Shown here piece by piece: positions 63,918 through 64,000 of a DNA stretch of 64,000 nucleotides. The notes beneath the pieces are model-generated. The model was not told the DNA's origin. It saw only the letters and a program-made list of their open reading frames with translations, and did no database searches. Each line of letters opens with the position of its first letter. Positions within the stretch are counted from its first letter, which is position 1. The stretch is taken from the NCBI GenBank assembly GCA_964465735.1, contig CAYXKT010000002.1:3901-67900 (forward strand). The letters are read 5' to 3'. Both the position numbers and the translations under genes were made by a program. The DNA is from Erginobacter sp964465735. Its GTDB lineage: Bacteria; Auribacterota; Erginobacteria; Erginobacterales; Erginobacteraceae.

Positions 63918-64000
63918 TCGGGGACGGCAGCGGCTTGCTGTAGGGTCTTTTCCCGCGGACAAAAGAACGTAGCCCAATCCGCAACACTTCCGCGCTAACC

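Noticed and set aside
1..64000. tRNA, rRNA, riboswitch or phage genes
   Set aside because: I looked on both strands for conserved T-arm, rRNA and riboswitch-like patterns, integrases and phage proteins and found none that I could support.

Overview
The window looks like chromosomal DNA of a Gram-negative (diderm), probably anaerobic and uncultivated bacterium. A Wza-type export lipoprotein, two predicted outer-membrane beta-barrels and lipoproteins indicate an outer membrane. FeoA/FeoB ferrous-iron uptake and a YgeW/YgeY pair suggest anaerobic or fermentative life. Most of the window is GC-rich with short intergenic gaps. SBBP and FG-GAP surface proteins, many GT-C membrane glycosyltransferases, and families of dispersed palindromic repeats are typical of candidate phyla such as the Omnitrophota/Elusimicrobiota/Auribacterota grade. 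No phylogenetic marker is present, so this placement is only an impression.

Layout. 1-5345: the 5' part of a GT-C glycosyltransferase (minus strand, running off the window), then a plus-strand trio of one membrane-anchored hypothetical gene, one gene broken by an in-frame TGA, and a second GT-C glycosyltransferase. 5701-10959: an iron block on the minus strand (fur, two feoA, feoB, feoC, and an LbtU-like siderophore porin). Three of its intergenic regions share an AATTGATWATC core that looks like a Fur site. 11165-15169: epimerase, GT2 and GT-C genes (minus strand). 15491-28704: a plus-strand polysaccharide block with GT2, a cobalamin-binding radical SAM enzyme, an Agl23-like GT-C fused to PA14, a FecR-like lipoprotein, an outer-membrane barrel, Wza, Wzc, two methyltransferases and another GT-C. 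28729-46930: a minus-strand O-antigen/exopolysaccharide operon of 15 genes, many overlapping by 4 nt (GT4 enzymes, O-antigen ligase, methyltransferases, CgeB-like GT, Wzx, two kinase-like genes, Wzy, NodU-type carbamoyltransferase, GDP-fucose synthase).

47187-60472 encodes a family of secreted proteins: two tandem proteins of about 455 residues and one of 2616 residues. All three begin with the same beta-sandwich-like module and end with six FG-GAP repeats and a VTGAxxY tail. The giant adds an apparently intact endonuclease/exonuclease/phosphatase domain, two seven-repeat SBBP propellers and a long Thr-Pro repeat tract. Two plus-strand methyltransferase genes (51007-52628) lie between the short and the giant members. 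61202-63748 holds ygeW and ygeY in visibly AT-richer DNA, closed by a strong intrinsic terminator.

How it works together (inference): sugars are activated, fucosylated, methylated and carbamoylated in the cytoplasm, flipped by Wzx, polymerised by Wzy, ligated or exported through Wzc/Wza and an outer-membrane barrel, and decorated by GT-C enzymes. The FG-GAP/SBBP proteins would be presented at the same cell surface. The most unusual items are the giant nuclease-propeller protein with its two smaller relatives, a 163-bp MITE-like element present twice with 3-bp target duplications, the kinase pair in the O-antigen operon, and the PA14 fusion.
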